A stretch of 7,673 bases of DNA, from the NCBI GenBank assembly GCA_003517725.1, contig DOZZ01000066.1, positions 4,865 through 12,537 on the forward strand, read 5' to 3'. Below, piece by piece: positions 6,506 through 7,673 of the stretch. Origin of the DNA: Bryobacterales bacterium. Lineage in GTDB: Bacteria; Acidobacteriota; Terriglobia; Bryobacterales; Bryobacteraceae. Position 1 is the first letter of the stretch. Each line of letters starts with the position of its first letter. Under the pieces are notes generated by a model. It was given only the letters and a program-made list of their open reading frames with translations. It searched no databases and was not told the DNA's origin. The position numbers were made by a program, and so were the translations under genes.

Positions 6506-7673
6506 ATGCCGGATTCTTACCTTTGGTCTGTAGAAGGAGCCCCGGTTCGTGTGGAGTTGGAGCGTGAAGCCGCGCGCAAATTGCGGGAGGCGGTCGCGGC
6601 AGCCGGCGCGGAAGAGATTGGCGGATTTCTTTTAGGCACGCTGCAAGCGGGCGTCACGCGCGTCACGGGTCTTCAATTGGTGGAATGCGAGCACCGCCGC
6701 GGCGAAGCCTACGATTTGACGCCGCTCGACCGGCTGCGCTTTTCGCGGCGCTGTTCACCGTGGTTAAATAAGCGGCCGAACGAAACGCGCGCCGTGGGCT
6801 TTTTCCGAACGCATGTGCGGCCCGGGCTGTTTTTGGACGAACACGATTTCCGCACGGTGCAGGAATTCTTTGCCGATCCCAACCAGGTGGTTCTGCTGGT
6901 TCGTCCGGAGCCGGCGGGCTCGCTTGTGGCCGGCTTCTTCTTCTGGGAAGCGGGCGACATGGAGCGCAGCAAGAGCTACCGTCCCTTTCCGCTGGATGAC
7001 GCGGCGGTGCCGGTGAGCGAGACAGGTCCGAGCGCTGTGAAGATGCCCCTCCCTGAAACTCCGGGCGCTCCAGTTCCTCTTGAGACCAGCAATCAGGTTC
7101 CGGCGGTGCGCACGGAGGCCGTGGCTCCGATCGCGCCTGGGACTCCAGCACGACGCGCCGAAAATGATGGCGGGTGGAGATACGGTTTGGTGGCGGCGTG
7201 CATTCCGTTCGTCGCTGGTCTGGCTTATTATGCCGGGCGGCACGAAGCGCCACGAGCGCATGCGGCGGCGCAACCTTCTTATGTGTCGCAGAATTCTCCG
7301 GTGGCGCCGATACCCACTCCATCTCCGGCGGCTGCCACGCCCGCACCGGCGGAAAATCAGAATCAACCCGAGAATGTGTCGCCGGCGCCAGCAGTGGCGC
7401 GTTTTCCGATGGCGGCGAAGAAGTCACCTATGGACACTCCGTCCAGTCTTGCCGCCTCGCGTGCCAGACGTGCACGCGAGGAGGAGGAGCCGGACTGGGC
7501 CGCGACGCTGCCGTCCAGGTCCAATACCCCCGCCTCGTATCGGCCTGGGTCGTACCAGACCGGGCAGGGCATCCACGGTGGCGTGAGGGTCGTGAATTCG
7601 CGTTCGGACCAGCCCGCGCCGAGTTCGCAGCCGACCTCCGCGGCGCCGGAACAGACCACTCCAACGGAAACGG
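6506..7673 (+). CDS. membrane-anchored JAB/JAMM-fold protein, degenerate metal site (3' partial)
   Basis: This frame is open to the right edge (389 residues seen, no stop). Residues 1-160 look like a JAB1/MPN (JAMM) domain. EEIGGFLLG (36-44) supplies the motif Glu37. GFFRTHVRPGLFLDEHD (98-114) aligns with the H-x-H-P-x6-S-x-x-D metal motif, with His103 and Asp114 spaced exactly 11 apart. The first His is Arg101 and the catalytic-site Ser is Asp111. A strand-rich QVVLLVRPEPAGSLVAGFFFWE segment follows. After a Pro-rich linker (165-220) comes one hydrophobic segment (227-244), then a Pro/Ala/Ser/Thr-rich tail of at least 145 residues with an acidic patch EEEEPDW. The likely topology is a cytoplasmic N-terminal domain and an exported tail. 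The ATG at 6506 lacks a Shine-Dalgarno. An AAGGAG at 6534-6539 precedes an in-frame GTG at 6551, but the upstream WSVEGAPVRV looks like part of the domain, so ATG is preferred. The JAMM-fold call is by motif only; the function is unknown. Confidence 0.8.
   Translation, partial: MPDSYLWSVEGAPVRVELEREAARKLREAVAAAGAEEIGGFLLGTLQAGVTRVTGLQLVECEHRRGEAYDLTPLDRLRFSRRCSPWLNKRPNETRAVGFFRTHVRPGLFLDEHDFRTVQEFFADPNQVVLLVRPEPAGSLVAGFFFWEAGDMERSKSYRPFPLDDAAVPVSETGPSAVKMPLPETPGAPVPLETSNQVPAVRTEAVAPIAPGTPARRAENDGGWRYGLVAACIPFVAGLAYYAGRHEAPRAHAAAQPSYVSQNSPVAPIPTPSPAAATPAPAENQNQPENVSPAPAVARFPMAAKKSPMDTPSSLAASRARRAREEEEPDWAATLPSRSNTPASYRPGSYQTGQGIHGGVRVVNSRSDQPAPSSQPTSAAPEQTTPTET

Noticed and set aside
6534..6553. 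AAGGAG followed by GTG as the true start of the JAMM-like gene
   Set aside because: The spacing of 11 bases is long, and the residues upstream of this GTG look like part of the domain. It is kept only as an alternative.
6663..7427. A 254-residue open frame on the - strand opposite the JAMM-like gene
   Set aside because: It is Arg/Pro-rich with no recognisable motif, and it lies antisense to a + frame with clear domain motifs. High GC content produces such long antisense frames.
7080..7586. A 168-residue + frame rich in Arg and Pro
   Set aside because: It is a shifted reading of the JAMM-like gene tail. The composition is typical of a shadow frame and there is no plausible start context.
1..7673. 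A defence, mobile or CRISPR system
   Set aside because: I see no transposase, integrase, nuclease, reverse transcriptase, repeat array or toxin-antitoxin pair. The genes look like core chromosome.

Overview
The window is a gene-dense stretch of high-GC bacterial chromosome carrying seven genes, the first and last of which run off the edges. The organism is probably a member of the Acidobacteriota, perhaps near Solibacter/Bryobacter. This rests on the high GC content, the housekeeping gene types, and a JAB/MPN-like protein at the right edge whose motif pattern I associate, from memory, with acidobacterial proteins. No search was possible, so the assignment is an inference.

Layout: (1) 1-2802 (+) is the C-terminal four fifths of DnaE, the replicative DNA polymerase III alpha subunit. 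(2) 4009-2799 (-) is a two-gene unit: a four-helix membrane protein followed, with a 4-base GTGA overlap, by a YgfZ/GcvT-like folate-binding protein. Its stop codon overlaps the dnaE stop in a CTAG. (3) 4015-4641 (+) is a glyoxalase II/YcbL-like metallo-beta-lactamase hydrolase, divergent from the membrane gene. (4) 4889-4638 (-) is an unrecognised 83-residue protein that converges on the hydrolase with overlapping stops. (5) 4907-6438 (+) is a two-gene unit: a DegT/DnrJ/EryC1/StrS PLP-dependent aminotransferase and an ABA4-like (DUF4281) membrane protein joined by an ATGA overlap. (6) 6439-6505 is the only real intergenic gap and holds a small hairpin. (7) 6506-end (+) is a membrane-anchored JAB/JAMM-fold protein with one metal-ligand His replaced by Arg, followed by a single transmembrane helix and a long Pro/Ala/Ser-rich tail.

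The architecture is very tight. Convergent pairs share stop codons, divergent pairs are separated by 5 and 17 bases, and same-strand pairs overlap by 4 bases. Promoters for most genes must therefore lie inside neighbouring genes. Three successive genes appear to use non-ATG starts. I see no tRNA, rRNA, CRISPR array, insertion sequence or phage gene. The genes do not form one obvious pathway; the window looks like ordinary core chromosome. The JAMM-like protein is the most unusual item.
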